Origin: Euclidia mi
Taxonomy: Eukaryota; Arthropoda; Insecta; Lepidoptera; Erebidae
Direction: 5' to 3'
Assembly: GCA_944739405.2 (NCBI GenBank)
Contig: OX123197.2
Coordinates: 999,501 to 1,063,500 of the forward strand
DNA: 64,000 nucleotides
A model generated the notes under the pieces. It was given only the letters and a program-made list of their open reading frames with translations. It was not told where the DNA came from and searched no databases. Of the stretch, positions 11,176 through 23,305 are shown piece after piece. The translations under genes were made by a program, and so were the position numbers. Each line of letters opens with the position of its first letter. Position 1 is the first letter of the stretch.

Positions 11176-11857
11176 ACCGCCCATATTCTTTGATAATTAC
11201 TTTACCCAAATTATTTAGTAGTAATAATTGCAAGCAAAGGGTCGTCTTTATTGCCTGTGCAAAAAAATATTTGTGTACTATACCCAAAAATAATTATTAT
11301 TTCAGAAATTAAGTTTATAACTAAATAAAAAAATCTGATGATAACTATGTATAAATAATATCAGATCGTAAAGTTCTACCTCTCATTACCTACAGCCATT
11401 GATGCTTTAACCGTGTGACTGTTATTAACTAATTAATGATTTAAATCTTAAACAATTAATTTAAACATTTAACGAGGTGCAATTATTCACTCTTTATTAT
11501 AAAAGAATAAGTAATTAATGAATTCCCTTTAAATTGTTAATATCAATTTCGCGACATCGCTCGCGTGCTTCCGATCCAGGATGGATAAACTAAAAATTAT
11601 GAAAATCGTCGTTATACTGGCACATTGATTTTTTAACCATAAGGTAGGTATATTACTCTTTGTTTTTTACTTTAAAAATCACTTATTGCCCACGTTCCAC
11701 TTTCTAAAAATCCTTCTGCCTAATAACCAAAAGTACGCTTAGGTACGTACGCTGTCTAAGCACTTTTTGTAATGCCAGAAGAATAGATATATCTGTATTT
11801 ATCAGGTGTATTTAAATCGTAACTATGATGAACACAAGATGTGCTTGTTTTTCCCGT
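11176..11857. other. AT-rich, nothing recognised
   Basis: No exon or repeat identified. Confidence 0.5.
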
Positions 11858-12150
11858 GAGAAGGGTCACAACTCACCACGTTAACCAAGTGCGGGATGAC
11901 AGATTTCACACGCGAACGTGCTTCGTGAACATTATGGTGAACTCTCCAATATGCAGGTTGTTTTAGGACATGGTGATTGTTACATTAATCCAGACACAAA
12001 TTATTTTTTTTGTTTCGTCATGATGTTTAATTTCGCTATAACCAGCAAATTAATAGGTAGGCACATAACTCGGGAAATACCGCTTTACGGTACGCAGGAT
12101 TGTACCAACGGTCATCTGCGTAGCAGTCTGATATTCTCTCCTTTAGTCTA
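11858..12150 (-). mobile_element. SINE, family B (decayed)
   Basis: Blocks TGAGAAGGGT, CCAAGTGCGGG, GAACATTATGG and ATATGCAGG follow the order of 597-944 with many changes. The head is nearly lost. Confidence 0.5.
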
Positions 12151-12175
12151 TTATCTTCATTAATTACTTATCTTC

Positions 12176-12380
12176 TTAATATATAAAATCCTTGCGTTAC
12201 TGACTGACTGACAGACACGCTACAGCCGAAACTATTGGGCGCAGGAAGCTGAAATTTGGCATGTATGTTCCTTGGGGACCGTAGGGGTGCACTAAGAAGG
12301 GATTTCCCGAAATTCCCACGGGATCGGCCAAAACGGGTAAATTAAAAAAATGTATGCGTAGCTGCTGGCGTCCTCTAGTT
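12176..12380 (+). mobile_element. Helitron-like element, family H1
   Basis: This is the best plus-oriented copy. It runs from ATATATAAAATCCTTGCGTT through ACAGACACGCTACAGCC and TTCCTTGGGGACCG to the end GGCGTCCTCTAGTT. It has no gene content. Confidence 0.65.
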
Positions 12381-12875
12381 ATATTATACTCATAATACGG
12401 TTATCCAACTATAATCTGAACACTAAGAGGCTACCACGAGTAGATAATTATGTATTTAAAAGACAGTACTTACTACAACGTTAAAATCGATAGATAGTTT
12501 ACAGTAGTAAAGTTACTTGGCACTTACAAGTTTTTGTCTCATGCATGGATCGCAGGTGTGAGTCGAGATAGCATTTTTTGCAAATGGAGTGAAATTGCCT
12601 CTAACAGTTTGCCTGCATATGTATAGCCGATTGCAATAGTACATTACTGTATACAAAGGTATTGCTACATATACATTTCATCCGAGAACTAGTGATCCAC
12701 TTTGTAGTTTTGCAACAATTTCGTGGGAATACAATATCGGCAATATCTTGCAGAGAGATATTGAATATTTGCCAATTTCTTATACCTCATGAATTATTTT
12801 GTCACTCGAGAAATCGAACCTACGAAGTTCAGACTACAAGCGCATGGCAAGGTGATCTTTTTTAAACTACTGCAC
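12381..12875. other. Intergenic, nothing recognised
   Basis: No coding or repeat signal that I can name. Confidence 0.45.
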
Positions 12876-12998
12876 CAGCATGAGAAACTTGATGGGAGTG
12901 AATGAAGCAAGAGAGGTATGTCAGGATCGTTGCAAATGGCGTTCCGTAGTCTCTGCCTACCCCTCCGGGAAGCAGGCGTGAGTCTATGATGTATGTAT
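12876..12998 (+). mobile_element. LINE 3' end fragment
   Basis: The frame NLMGVNEAREVCQDRCKWRS, followed by VVSAYPSGKQA and a stop, resembles the last residues of a non-LTR retrotransposon ORF2. It is followed by the short tail GATGTATGTATGTATTG. Too little remains to place it in a clade. Confidence 0.4.
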
Positions 12999-13061
12999 GT
13001 ATTGCACCAGCAGCGTAACCTAAGTATAAATTTATATCACTTGCTGTACAGATAGGCAATC

Positions 13062-13360
13062 CTCCTCTTCTTAGCGCTATCCCAGTTTCAATCTGGGGTC
13101 CGCTTTCTAGTCTAACCGGATTTGGCTGAATATTAGCTTTTCCACAGAGCGACTGCCTATCTGACCTCCGCAACCCGAAGGGATAGCGATATTCCATGGT
13201 TTAGACTAGTGTCAGTTTGTTTAGAAGGTACTGACGCCCTGTAACGACTGTCAAAGATCTTCATGACAACCGGGACCGACGGCTTAACGCGCTCTCCGAG
13301 GCACGGGCAAGCGATAATTAACCATTCAATACGCACATAGCTCCAATATCTGTGCGTTAC
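13062..13360 (-). mobile_element. SINE, family A (headless)
   Basis: The body and 3' part of family A match 31163-31534: GGAATATCGCTATCCCTTCG, GTCAGACAGGCAGTCGCTC (with changes) and GAAACTGGGATA on minus. It breaks off before the tRNA-like head. A second partial tail (TAGTCTAACCAGATTTGCC) lies at 13408-13432. Confidence 0.7.
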
Positions 13361-13432
13361 TCCGATTGTAACAAAGTATTTCCTTGCCTTAGAGCCCAAG
13401 GATCGTTTACTAGTCTAACCAGATTTGCCAGA

Positions 13433-13460
13433 ATAATACATACATACATACATACATACT
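13433..13460 (+). repeat. (ATAC)n microsatellite
   Basis: Seven ATAC-type units directly before a SINE end. Confidence 0.8.
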
Positions 13461-13880
13461 CTCACGCCTATAACCCCGAAGAGGTAGGCAGAGGTGTATT
13501 TCTACACCTACTTTTCGCCAGATATACTTTAGTCCCACGTAATAAGGGGCGAGCCTATTGCCGTACCGGGCACATTGCCAGACTCCGTGCTGCTACTGAG
13601 CATTTCGTGACAGAAAAACCCAATAACACTGCCCGACCCAGGAATCGAACCCGAGACCTCCCGATCCCACGCGCACATGTATGCCGCGAGACCAACGAGG
13701 CAGTCGTATAGGGTTTGATGTCGAGTTTTCCGTCTCTACACAAAGATGGTATTTGCATCGTGTTATCCCTTAGTCGCCTCTTACGACACCCACGGGAAGA
13801 TAGGGGGTGGTGACACTTGTATTCTATGCCGTCAACCACACGGTTAACAGAATAATAGCTTTTTGGGTATATTTCACCCA
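13461..13880 (-). mobile_element. SINE family C joined to family S fragment
   Basis: 13461-13704 is family C with a B box-like GGGTTCGATTCC on minus. 13735-13840 carries the family S-like block CTTACGACACCCACGGG. The two lie in the same orientation. Confidence 0.6.
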
Positions 13881-15215
13881 CTACAGATATACATACCTGT
13901 AACTATGTTCATACATAGTTACGAGTCTATCTAAATGTATTATTTTATATAACGTCAGTTTCAGCGAGTAAAACCATGGTAAACATAAACAATGTAGGTT
14001 TTAGCCGTAATTTTATTATCTCCTTTTACAGAGCCCTCGTTTCGTTAATATCGAATTTCACAATAATAATCAGTCTAGCCTTGAAAACTTTATCGACATA
14101 AAATCGCTTTCGCATTCTTTATAAGTATGGAAATTACCTACCTATAAATTTAATTTTGTAAACATATCAGTTGTTTCTGTGTTTTAAGAATGCATTTTTA
14201 TATTTTTCACCTTGACTAAATTGTAAGAAAAAATGTTGTTCAAAGTTGAAAGAATCAGGTTTAAGCGAACTATTTTGTAATATTGTAGATTGCCTCTCAG
14301 GAAAAGTGGCAAAAATTGCAAATTATGTAATGTATGTTAGCCTAGGTCCTGGGTTCAATTTTCGATTCAGGAAACAGTAACGGAATAATCTCGGTATCGG
14401 GCAGTAGGTATACCCAACTGCCCAATATGTGATAATGAGATGTGGTCTCCTGTGTGTAGTGGTAAATTTATATATTTATACGAATTTACGACAACATGTG
14501 TACCTACTTTATATTTTTTGCTACTAATTATATAAATTACCTTTTTAATACTACATATGACAGATGTAATAAAAATATTTAAACTTCAAACAACACTATA
14601 AAAGTATTATTAAAAAGCCTCTGTTCCCAATTTTTTTATTAATTTAGTAATATATTTTTTTATGAAGAAGATATTAAAACAAGGTTTAAAAAAGATGTAA
14701 TATAGCATATAATAAAACAATTTTACAAAAAATATGCTACATGACTATTTATTATAAAATTAAATAAATAAAAAATAGACCTGCAACACGTACGTTGTTT
14801 ATAATATGCTTCAGTAATAAATACTAAAGCGCATCTTATAAATTATTCATAATTTTACTATTATTATTACATTATTATGTTGGCCAGGTACTGGTTTCCC
14901 TGGTTTGCCAACACAAGTGCATTTTAAGTAAACCATTAACATTACTTTGTAATGTTTATAGGACAAAGCTATTTATTATAGAGTCCTAAAAGATTTGGGA
15001 AATCAAATCCTAAAGGACTAGGGTTAGGTACTTATAGTATGTTCAATTTTGCGTGAGCCTTTTTACAAACATGGGTACAAAGATGCAAAAAATGTTTATC
15101 ACACGAAGTGTGATCCCGAATGAGAATCAAACCCACAACTTGTGTCGTAGTGAGAAAGGGCTGTGCAAGTACTTATTATATGTACAAAGAAGAGTTTTAC
15201 ATGACATAACATAAT
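13881..15215. other. AT-rich region, nothing recognised
   Basis: Very AT-rich, especially 14500-14880. No exon or dispersed repeat was recognised. Confidence 0.5.
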
Positions 15216-15325
15216 TTCACGCCTTTAGCCCTGAAGGGGTAGGCAGAGTGTATACACCCACATTTCGCCAGTTATGTAATAGGGGGCGAGCCTATTGCCA
15301 TCTACCGGGCACATTAATAAGCTAG
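15216..15325 (-). mobile_element. SINE family C tail fragment
   Basis: CACGCCTTTAGCCCTGAAGG through GGGGCGAGCCTATTGCC matches the 3' half of family C. The head is missing. Confidence 0.55.
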
Positions 15326-15921
15326 CGATAATTATTTTTTTAATACACACATAGTAGAGTTTTATTTCATTAGGTACTATCAATTGCTTATCTGTAAGTA
15401 GTAAATAGGTACGTAAAAGGAATTATATTAACTAAAAATTACCCGGTATAAATTAAATAACCAGTCATACACGTTTCATAGAATTATAAACAAACAAAAA
15501 TTTTAGGTATCAGTACCTACACATGTTTTATACATAAATGACTTTAAAACTACTCATCTTATGTGTAACACAGTTTATCTTTTATTATTAATGACTATCT
15601 GTTATACCTACACACATGAAGTAGTCGTGTCCGCATACTAATTATAAAAATATTCCACCTATCTTGTTTGTATATCAGAAATTATTATACGTCATAAGCG
15701 GCAGATGACCAAGTTTCAAGAAAAATAAGTAGGAAAAATAGTAGGTACCTACAGCAGCCATAAACGCTACGTCAACGGCCAGCTTTTCATGAGTGAGTTT
15801 TAGACTGGAACATAAATGAGACTAAAATTTTTAATAGGATTTGAATTACAGCAGTGCCAGTGCATGGCAGTGCGCCGAACAAAATATGCATTGAGAAGTG
15901 AGGTATTGGGAAGTGAGGCTC

Positions 15922-15979
15922 GAACGGGGCCGGGTAACCTCAGCTACGATAACGTAGTTGAGGTTACCCGGCCCCGTTC
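15922..15979. repeat. 27-bp stem-loop
   Basis: GAACGGGGCCGGGTAACCTC... pairs with its inverted copy over 27 bp with one mismatch and a 4-base loop (ATAA). It is GC-rich in an AT-rich setting. It is either a tiny foldback element or the core of one. Confidence 0.8.
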
Positions 15980-17295
15980 AGGTTATTTTCTTAGGGTCCC
16001 GATCCCCAAGACACTCGTACCGGAGGGCCCTGATTTATTTATGTCTTGGTAAACTCAATCAAAAGTCAATTTAGCTTTGAGTACCGTCAACAGCAACATA
16101 CAGTTTATAAAATATTATTAGTTACAAAAATTAAATACCTGCTTAACTTTCAGAAAAATTATAGAGGTTTGCTTGGTCATGGTAAATATTATAATTAAAG
16201 AATACAAATTAGAGTTTTTTAGGACGATCACAGGTTTTAAATATTGTCACAATTGTCTCTTTTTCAATGCACAAAAAGCTAAGTAAATATCTACACTAAA
16301 GGGAAAATTAACTACTTAATTTAAAAACATTCAAAATTTGGACTTCGGCAATTCAGTTTGATTTAATATTTTTTGTACAATATAGAAAATATAAACCTCA
16401 TATTAAATGTTTATTATTACCATTATTACTGACTTAACAGTCTACAACATTAAAAAGTCAACTATAAAAATAATCAACATTAGTATCAACTTAATAATAA
16501 TGGAATAGTAATTTTTTTCCCCGTTATTCTCATATCCTATGCTTGATTGATTTGTAACATTTTACTCAAACTCTATTAACCTCTAATAAGAGTTGGTGGT
16601 GTACACAACGTCTTATATATTTAAAAACACATGCACTGTTATCGACGGTACAAGTTGAAAATAACAAAAAAAAATTAAGTTAAATGTAATCAAATTTATC
16701 GTTTTCGGGGCTCTCCGAAACGTGTGCCTCGGGAATCGGGGCTCTAAGATAATTCGTAGGTACTGAAAGCAATAAGACTTTATTAATTTTCCTTTAAAAT
16801 CATGCATCAAACATTATCCAAAACCTAAAATGTATATAATTCCAACCACTTAAATGTATATAATTATGTGTCATAATAAGATGCTTATTCTTCATCACAT
16901 TATTTCTTCATCACAAGTTGTTAAATACAAGTGTTGTTTCTACTGATCCATATTTCCGCACAACACTGCTTAATACTCGTATAGATCCTCTAACAAACAT
17001 CATCTAGTGTTTAGTAGAACCTTCGATATATACATGTACTAATATGTCAATGGGTAGAACTTGCTCTCGCAAAGACCTTCTTGAGTAAGACGCAGATAAA
17101 AAAGACGTTTACCTACTAGAAAATAAAAAAAATCTACTCTATTCTAGGTCAAAATAAACCACAGTTACGCAAAATGAACTTGATCTAAATAATGTTAACG
17201 GATCATATGTATGTACATGCTCATTACTTACACTAATCTAATACGGTTAATTCATATTTAAAAAGCTGTGATATTAACATACTAAATTCAATGCT
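15980..17295. other. Intergenic, nothing recognised
   Basis: AT-rich sequence without an exon or named repeat. Confidence 0.5.
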
Positions 17296-17526
17296 CATCA
17301 TCATCAGCCTTTAACAGTCCACTGCTGGACTAGGCCTCTCCTTTGAAAGGAGGAATTGGCCTACTATACCACGCTGGCCAAACGGCTTGGTATAGGGTTC
17401 GTATCAAATTTTCCTTGTCTTACAGTGCTGTTCTCTGCATAATATGTTCCCTCTGTCGTCTCTTGCGACACCCATGGGATGATATGGGGTGGTGACATTC
17501 CGTATTCTTAATCCGTCACCACATAG
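17296..17526 (-). mobile_element. SINE, family S
   Basis: Inverted copy of 1764-1997, starting CATCATCATCAGCC and ending CGTCACCACATAG. Confidence 0.8.
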
Positions 17527-18020
17527 ACTAATGGTCATAATAATAATTTATTTTGTTTTATATTACAATGCTTGGGCAATACTGCAATTTGGACCAGGGC
17601 AAGAAGATGATTACGAGTACAATGCTTGGGCAAAAGTAGGCTTAATTTGTCATTAAAGCAATAGGTATAGAGCTTTATAATAAAAAAATATGCCTACTTT
17701 TTAATTTTTATTCACCTTTTTATTTTCATCTGTAGCTGACATATGTATCTATATTGTAGAGTGATCATAGTCTCACTTTAACGAACTTTCATCGCACGCT
17801 AACGTACTTTATCAATCTTAAGAATTGAGTGCGCATACCCGATACATTTTCTTCGGCAGAAACGTAGCTTGGCTTCTACATATACACAAAAAGACGAGTG
17901 ACATCGGACATCGCCTCGCCGGAATTTCAAGCGCATACACACATAAGACTAAGCTCACTAAGTAGACTTACTTGCATAATCATATTCAATGTGAGCTCTC
18001 CGATAGTAATTTGAACGATT
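17527..18020. other. Intergenic, small direct duplication
   Basis: CAATGCTTGGGCAA occurs at about 17568 and again at 17620. Nothing else was seen. Confidence 0.45.
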
Positions 18021-18235
18021 ACAGAGGGTCTAGCACGAGTTTGCACTCGATCGTCACGGTGGACGATAGCCTAGTCGACGGGAACAATTTCCATACATTT
18101 TGTAAAAGTGCCCCTAGCGGAGAGTAGATAGAGACCGCTAGAGGGCGCATTTAGAAAATGTATGGATATTGTTCCCGTCGACTAGGCTATCGTCCACCGT
18201 GACGATCGAGTGCAAACTCGTACTAGACCCTCTGT
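18021..18235. mobile_element. Palindromic MITE, family E
   Basis: A 215-bp foldback. ACAGAGGGTCTAG...TCGATCGTCACGGTGGACG is repeated in inverse at the other end, with arms of about 85 bp and only a few mismatches. Diverged or interrupted relatives occur at 45902-46743 and 49525-49770. It has no coding capacity. Confidence 0.85.
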
Positions 18236-18778
18236 TCGCAAGTATTTATATGAATGAAATTCGAAAAATTGGGGAAAAGTTAACCAGGACTATTAGATTG
18301 TGGTTTGGACATAATTTCCCTTCTGTAGTGCTGGAATAATGCCATTACGTCTGTCGTAATTTGATGTCTAAATTACCACTCAGCTATAGCAATAAAAACA
18401 CATGTAATTACATATCATAATGTTATCATTCCATCAAATACATTCTAGCCACAAATTAGCGATTCCAATGTCAGATTTCGTAACATAGGTGTCTAGATTT
18501 AAGACGTTCTCTTACATACTGAATGTTACATTAGATCAATAAGCTAAAATTAATAATCAAGACTTGTTGCCCTTGCAAGCTTGCAGAAACGTGTAGCGTG
18601 TTATCTTGAAACACAGAGAGATATAGACGTCTGCACCTGATTCACCGTGGCAATTTTTTGTTATTTTTCGCCCAATAAGCGTTTTAATTGTATTTCTTTA
18701 TTGCAGAAAGAAACCTTGAGTTTAAGTCTGCTTCCTGCGGAAATCTTTACATATATTACGAACTTTCGAGAAATATAC
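18236..18778. other. Intergenic, nothing recognised
   Basis: AT-rich, no exon recognised. Confidence 0.45.
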
Positions 18779-19253
18779 AGACTATAGTCTGTTCAAGATA
18801 CGAAAAAATAAAAGGTAAACAAAGAAACCAATGATTTTCAAACTTAATAAGTTAGCACGATAACCGATCGGGATAACCCGACCTAATTAAAAATAGCCCC
18901 CTTTCATGCGAAACGGTTACTTTGGGTGTAATGCATAAGTTGACAGGATAACAAATATTGACATTTTAGATTCATTGGCTTTTTAGGTTCTTTATCATGT
19001 AAAATAGTTTATTAGCATAACTAATACATTTGAAAAATATTCGTTTTAATAATTATGAACAATACAGGAAAAATAATAAATATGCTGTACCATTTATGAA
19101 TTGAAGGGACAGGCGTATTTTTTTAAAAAGTAACTGAATCTTTCGCTTGGAGTATTTAACTTAATTCAACTTTTGTTGCGAAGGCGACATTAGAAGAATC
19201 ATTTTATGGTTTGTTTACATTTTATTTTTGCGTATCTTGAACAGACTATAGAC
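18779..19253. mobile_element. TIR element of about 475 bp
   Basis: The left end ACTATAGTCTGTTCAAGATA followed by CGAAAAAATAAAAGGTAAAC is repeated in inverse at 19212-19250 (TTTATTTTTGCGTATCTTGA...CTATAG) with few mismatches, giving roughly 40-bp TIRs. There is no frame inside, so it is a non-autonomous DNA transposon of unknown superfamily. Confidence 0.65.
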
Positions 19254-19315
19254 ATCGTCATCATCAGTCGTGGCCCATTGCTGGACCTTTCCTTAGACCT
19301 CTACTGTCTGTTTGA
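19254..19315 (-). repeat. SINE/RTE tail fragment
   Basis: CATCGTCATCATCAGTCG and CCCATTGCTGGAC match the inverted (TGA)n tail and CCAGCAGTGG block. Confidence 0.5.
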
Positions 19316-19485
19316 CCTTTAAGTTTATCTAAATAGGATAAGTACTGATACAGACATACCTAGTTTGAAATATTATCCTTATATTTGCGAGATCTTTGAT
19401 GAAAGCAAGGTTACTCAGATTACCTTAACCTGCTAATATGTTCTAGTTATTAAGCATATATGCTAAAGGTCTCGATAATATTTTC

Positions 19486-19675
19486 CTGTTCGATTCCCGG
19501 GCCGGGCAAAAGTGTTACTGGGTTTTTCCGAATTCTCTGTAGCAGCACGGATTCTGGTGATGTGCCCGGTAACGGCAATAGGCTCGCCCCTTATTACGTG
19601 GGACCTAAAAATTCATGGCGAAATGTGGGTGTAATATTTACACCTCTGCCTATTCCTTCGGGGATACAGGCGTGA
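19486..19675 (+). mobile_element. SINE, family C (5' truncated)
   Basis: It begins in the B box region (GTTCGATTCCCGGGCCGGGC) and runs through TGCCCGGTAACGGCAATAGG to the tail CCTTCGGGGATACAGGCGTG. Confidence 0.7.
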
Positions 19676-19767
19676 GTCTATAATAATAATATTTTCCTTT
19701 TCCTAGCTTTCATTGTAGCATTTGACAGCTCAACGGTGGTATAGAGTCGTGATCTATTGTCAAGCTA

Positions 19768-20415
19768 ATAGTAGAGGAGACGTGGAACATCGACCTTCAC
19801 CAATCTGATAACCAGATGAGACGTATTTTTTATGTAATATAATTTATAAACAAATATGCCTATAATAACTTGCCTATCAAAAAGTACTCATAGCTATTTT
19901 AAAATTCAAGTTAATTGTAATCAACCGCAAATATAACTTTGTCGTTTATACAAACACTATGTAAAACAAAGTTATTTTTGGTAAATGAAAATGTGATAGT
20001 GATATTTGGATAGGTGAAGATAAAGGGTATGTTAAGTGTTAAGGCTGATGCTAGTAATTAATAAACGTACACGAAAGCAATATAGCAATAAAGATCAACA
20101 ATTAGATTAAGTGCGAATCCCGTAAGGGTCCTGTAGTTCAGGTATCCACATAACATACCCGTTATCTTCACTTAACCAAATATCACGATCGCTTTTTCAT
20201 CACCAAAAATAACTTTGTTTTCCATAGTATTTGTATAAACGACAAAGTTATATTTGCGGTTGATTACAATTAACTTAAATTTAAAATAGCTATGAGCACT
20301 TTTTGATAGGCAAGTTATTATAGGCATATTTGTTTATAAATTATATTACATAAAAAATAAGTCTCATCTGGTTATCAGATCGGTGAAGGTCGATGTTCCA
20401 CGTCTCCTCTACTAT
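19768..20415. mobile_element. Long foldback element
   Basis: Arms at 19768-20033 and 20152-20415 are inverted copies, about 265 bp each with scattered mismatches. They run from ATAGTAGAGGAGACGTGGAA inward to AAGGGTATGTT, with a spacer of about 118 bp containing GTGCGAATCCCGTAAGGGTC. A diverged part of spacer plus arm recurs at 44920-45085. There are no genes; it is a non-autonomous DNA element. Confidence 0.85.
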
Positions 20416-20493
20416 AAGCAAAGTTAGAAATTAATGCCAGGTTTGGAGTGGAAATTAGTTTTAAATGACATGCTTTTAATACCAAAATACTTC

Positions 20494-20580
20494 ATCATCA
20501 TCATCACAGATTAAAGTCCATTGCTGGACACAGGCTTTCATCAAGGCTCTCGACACAGTCCGGTCTTGAGCCTCCCGTAT
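20494..20580 (-). repeat. RTE 3' end fragment
   Basis: CATCATCATCATCACAG, CCATTGCTGGACACAGGC and CGGTCTTGAGCCTCCCG match the inverted end of an RTE LINE. Confidence 0.6.
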
Positions 20581-21072
20581 ATTTACTGTTAATAAATTAT
20601 AAATAAAATTTTATAAATATGATTTGTTATTTGTTTACCTCAACGGGCCATTGAACCCATTCAAAGCGGTTATTTGTGTTGAAATCACAACCATGCATTG
20701 GTTTTACTGACTAATGCCTGGTCTACTTAAAGGATTTCACTGTGTACAAAAAAGCAATATAGGTAACATAACAATATAAGTTTACACGTAGATACCTACC
20801 TAGAAACCTTCACATAGAAAATCTGCTTTAAATATTCGTCAAGATTTTATTGTACCTACAAATTATTGACGTAAGCATTCACTATTATTACTGTAAAATA
20901 AAATCACTATTATTTGTTGCTGTTCGACCAACAACAAGATCAAAATAAGCGTCCTTCAACTCACTTCTTTAAAGCCAAACATTTTCCTTATATTTACTAA
21001 CGGCTGGTTTGAATATGCGATCTATCCATGGATTTGCATACTAGAGATACATATTTGACATAAGCTTTCAGG
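20581..21072. other. Intergenic, nothing recognised
   Basis: AT-rich, no exon recognised. Confidence 0.45.
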
Positions 21073-21378
21073 TAGTAGAGCTTTGCTGATTTCAGCATGA
21101 ATGGGCCGGCTCGACCGGGGAAGTACTACCCTCTCACAGAAAATCGACTAAAGTAACAGTACCTAAACTGTTGCGTTTTGTTCGGTGAGTGAGAGTGCCG
21201 GAGGCCCTAGCCCCTAATCCTTCTCCTCTATCCCACTCCTTATCCTATCCCTTTTCTCAACCCCAAGGGCCGGCAACGCACTTGTGACTCCTATGGTGTT
21301 GCTTGTGTCCATGGGCGGCGGTAATTGCTTACCATCATGCAATACGTCTGCTCGTTTGCCGCCTATTACTATAAAAAA
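21073..21378 (-). mobile_element. Repeat, family D
   Basis: Uninterrupted copy of the repeat at 4445-4760. It serves as the empty-site reference (GGGGAAGTACTACCCTCTC) for the nested copy at 45166-49430. Confidence 0.75.
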
Positions 21379-22165
21379 AAGCTCCATACAACATGGTATA
21401 CCTATTATATAGGGATAGATCGAATATAAACATTGGCTGTAAATAAGAAACGCGTTGCAACACTAACTAGATATCTATTATTCAAAGAAAATATAAACAA
21501 ATGCTTTTTATAATCCCATGCAGGTGTATAACGTGACGCATTATGCGCATATGCGCACGAATATCCACAGTATAGGCATGCATTATTACACCTTCCATGA
21601 ATAAATTAAGTAATTACAAGGTAATTATTATGTGCGTATCAGATAATACATATGTATCTTTAGGTAAAGTTCATTCATAGACCAAGAATAAGTAGTTGAA
21701 TTTATTGAATTTTCTTTTTTTTCTTTTATATTTATGCAATGCCCAGCAGTGGACGTCGTTTGGCGGATATGATGATGATGAAGATGAATACTTTAGTTAA
21801 GACTAAGAGACTTGACTTTATTAGTTTTTGCACAGATCCATTGTCTGGCAATACATTATTTACTGTCAATTTATTTTCACAACATCAATTCCTAAATTCA
21901 AAGGACTAATAAATATACTAAGCTTGTCGTACAAAGACCTGTTAGGGTCATAGGTGACAAGACCTGTTTACTTCGACTGCCTTCACCTATCGAATTGCAG
22001 TGGGTTATATACTAATATGAATATAAATGCATTTACACGGTACCTAATCCGTGAGGCTTGGTAATAATTCATAATTAATTTTATGTGATTGCGAAACTAT
22101 AAATTATAATATGTATATGAACTTAAGCTTTCGTGGTCACTTATTCATCAGGTCTAATTTATCTT
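21379..22165. other. Intergenic with RTE tail
   Basis: CCCAGCAGTGGACGTCGTTT with GATATGATGATGATG at 21738-21785 is a short plus-oriented RTE tail. Otherwise nothing was recognised. Confidence 0.5.
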
Positions 22166-22375
22166 ATAGAAATGTATAAAGCTGAAGAGTTTGTTTGTTT
22201 GTTTGGTTGAACGCGATCACAGGAACTACTAGTCCGATTTGAAAAATTCTTTCAGTGTTAGACAGCCCATTTATCGAGGAAGGCTATATGCTATATAAAA
22301 TCACGCTATAACGACGGGAGCGGAGCAGTAAGCCTTAAATAACGCGGGTGTAACCCCGGGCATCCTCTAGTCGTA
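22166..22375 (+). mobile_element. Helitron-like element, family H2
   Basis: Starts ATGTATAAAGCTGAAGAGTT then (TTTG)n. It contains CAGGAACTACTAGTCCGATT and CCCATTTATCGAGG and ends GGGCATCCTCTAGT. Related copies are at 32805-32985, 33718-33990 and 57590-57795. It resembles short lepidopteran Helitron-like repeats (Lep1 type, from memory). Confidence 0.6.
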
Positions 22376-22664
22376 AGATAATTTGGATGTAAATTGTAAG
22401 TGCCGTATAAAAATTAAATTATAAAGACCAATGGCATAATAATTGATTGTACAGCAAAAAACCGCAATAACGTCCAAGATGGCTACGCCAGTCGTTCACA
22501 GATAATAAATACACAGGAATAGCTCAGTCATACATAGGTATTAGCTCACAAGACAGACTGATATATTAATGACACATTTCCGATCTAACTCCCTGTCGAG
22601 TATGGTGACCATGTTTTATTGTTGAAGAATCGGAAATTGTATTCTGGCTCAGAAATCTATTCAT

Positions 22665-22962
22665 CTATTCTATACATATAAATAAAATTGGAGTGTCTGT
22701 TTGTAATATTAAGATAACCGCTTTTTACTAAATATATATATATATATGTATACACGGTACATATACCAAAATGATTCTTTTTTAATTTTGTCTGTGTCTG
22801 TTTGTTCTCGCTAATCAATGGAACGGCTGGACCGATTTTGACGGGACCTCCACTGGCGGAAAGCTGATGTACCAAGGAGTAACTTAGGCTATAAATTAAC
22901 CGGGTACGCTCAATAGTTCCCTCAGGACGACGCGGGTAAAACCGCTGGAAATAGCTAGTTTA
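22665..22962 (+). mobile_element. Helitron-like element, family H3
   Basis: Starts TCTATACATATAAATAAAAT and contains GGAACGGCTGGACCGATTTT. It ends CTGGAAATAGCTAGTT, a CTAG-type end. A close copy is at 58905-59193. A (TA)n stretch lies inside near 22733. Confidence 0.6.
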
Positions 22963-23043
22963 ATATAAAATCAATTTTGTCAGATAGGTGCCTACCTATC
23001 TATATAGTTTCTCTATTGATATCTCCACAAGGCTATCGCTCCC

Positions 23044-23305
23044 TAGCGATAGCCTTGTGGCGATACAAACAGACTGCCATGCAGAGGGAATCGGGATCGA
23101 ATCCACGGCGCGCACCAATGCCTTTTCGGAGGTATACATGTACGTGTTAAATTGTAAATTGTCGCTTACCCTATGCTTCGGTGAGCACGTTAAGCCGTCG
23201 GTCCCAGCTGTCATGAAGATCTTTGACAATCATTATAGGGAGTCAGTAGGACCCTGGGTTCTAACTGGGATTACAGATTGGAGTATGATGATAAACAATA
23301 TCGTC
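23044..23305 (+). mobile_element. tRNA-headed SINE, family A
   Basis: The head is CGATAGCCTTGTGGCG with B box GGGATCGAATCC. The core is TTCGGTGAGCACGTTAAGCC and TCATGAAGATCTTTGAC, with a truncated tail ending GATGATGATAA. An inverted copy of the head start lies immediately before it (23025-23040). Confidence 0.65.

Noticed and set aside
18700..18830. Second CSP exon after TTATTGCAG
   Set aside because: The sequence after this acceptor-like site lacks the C-x2-C pattern and runs into stop codons and a TIR element.
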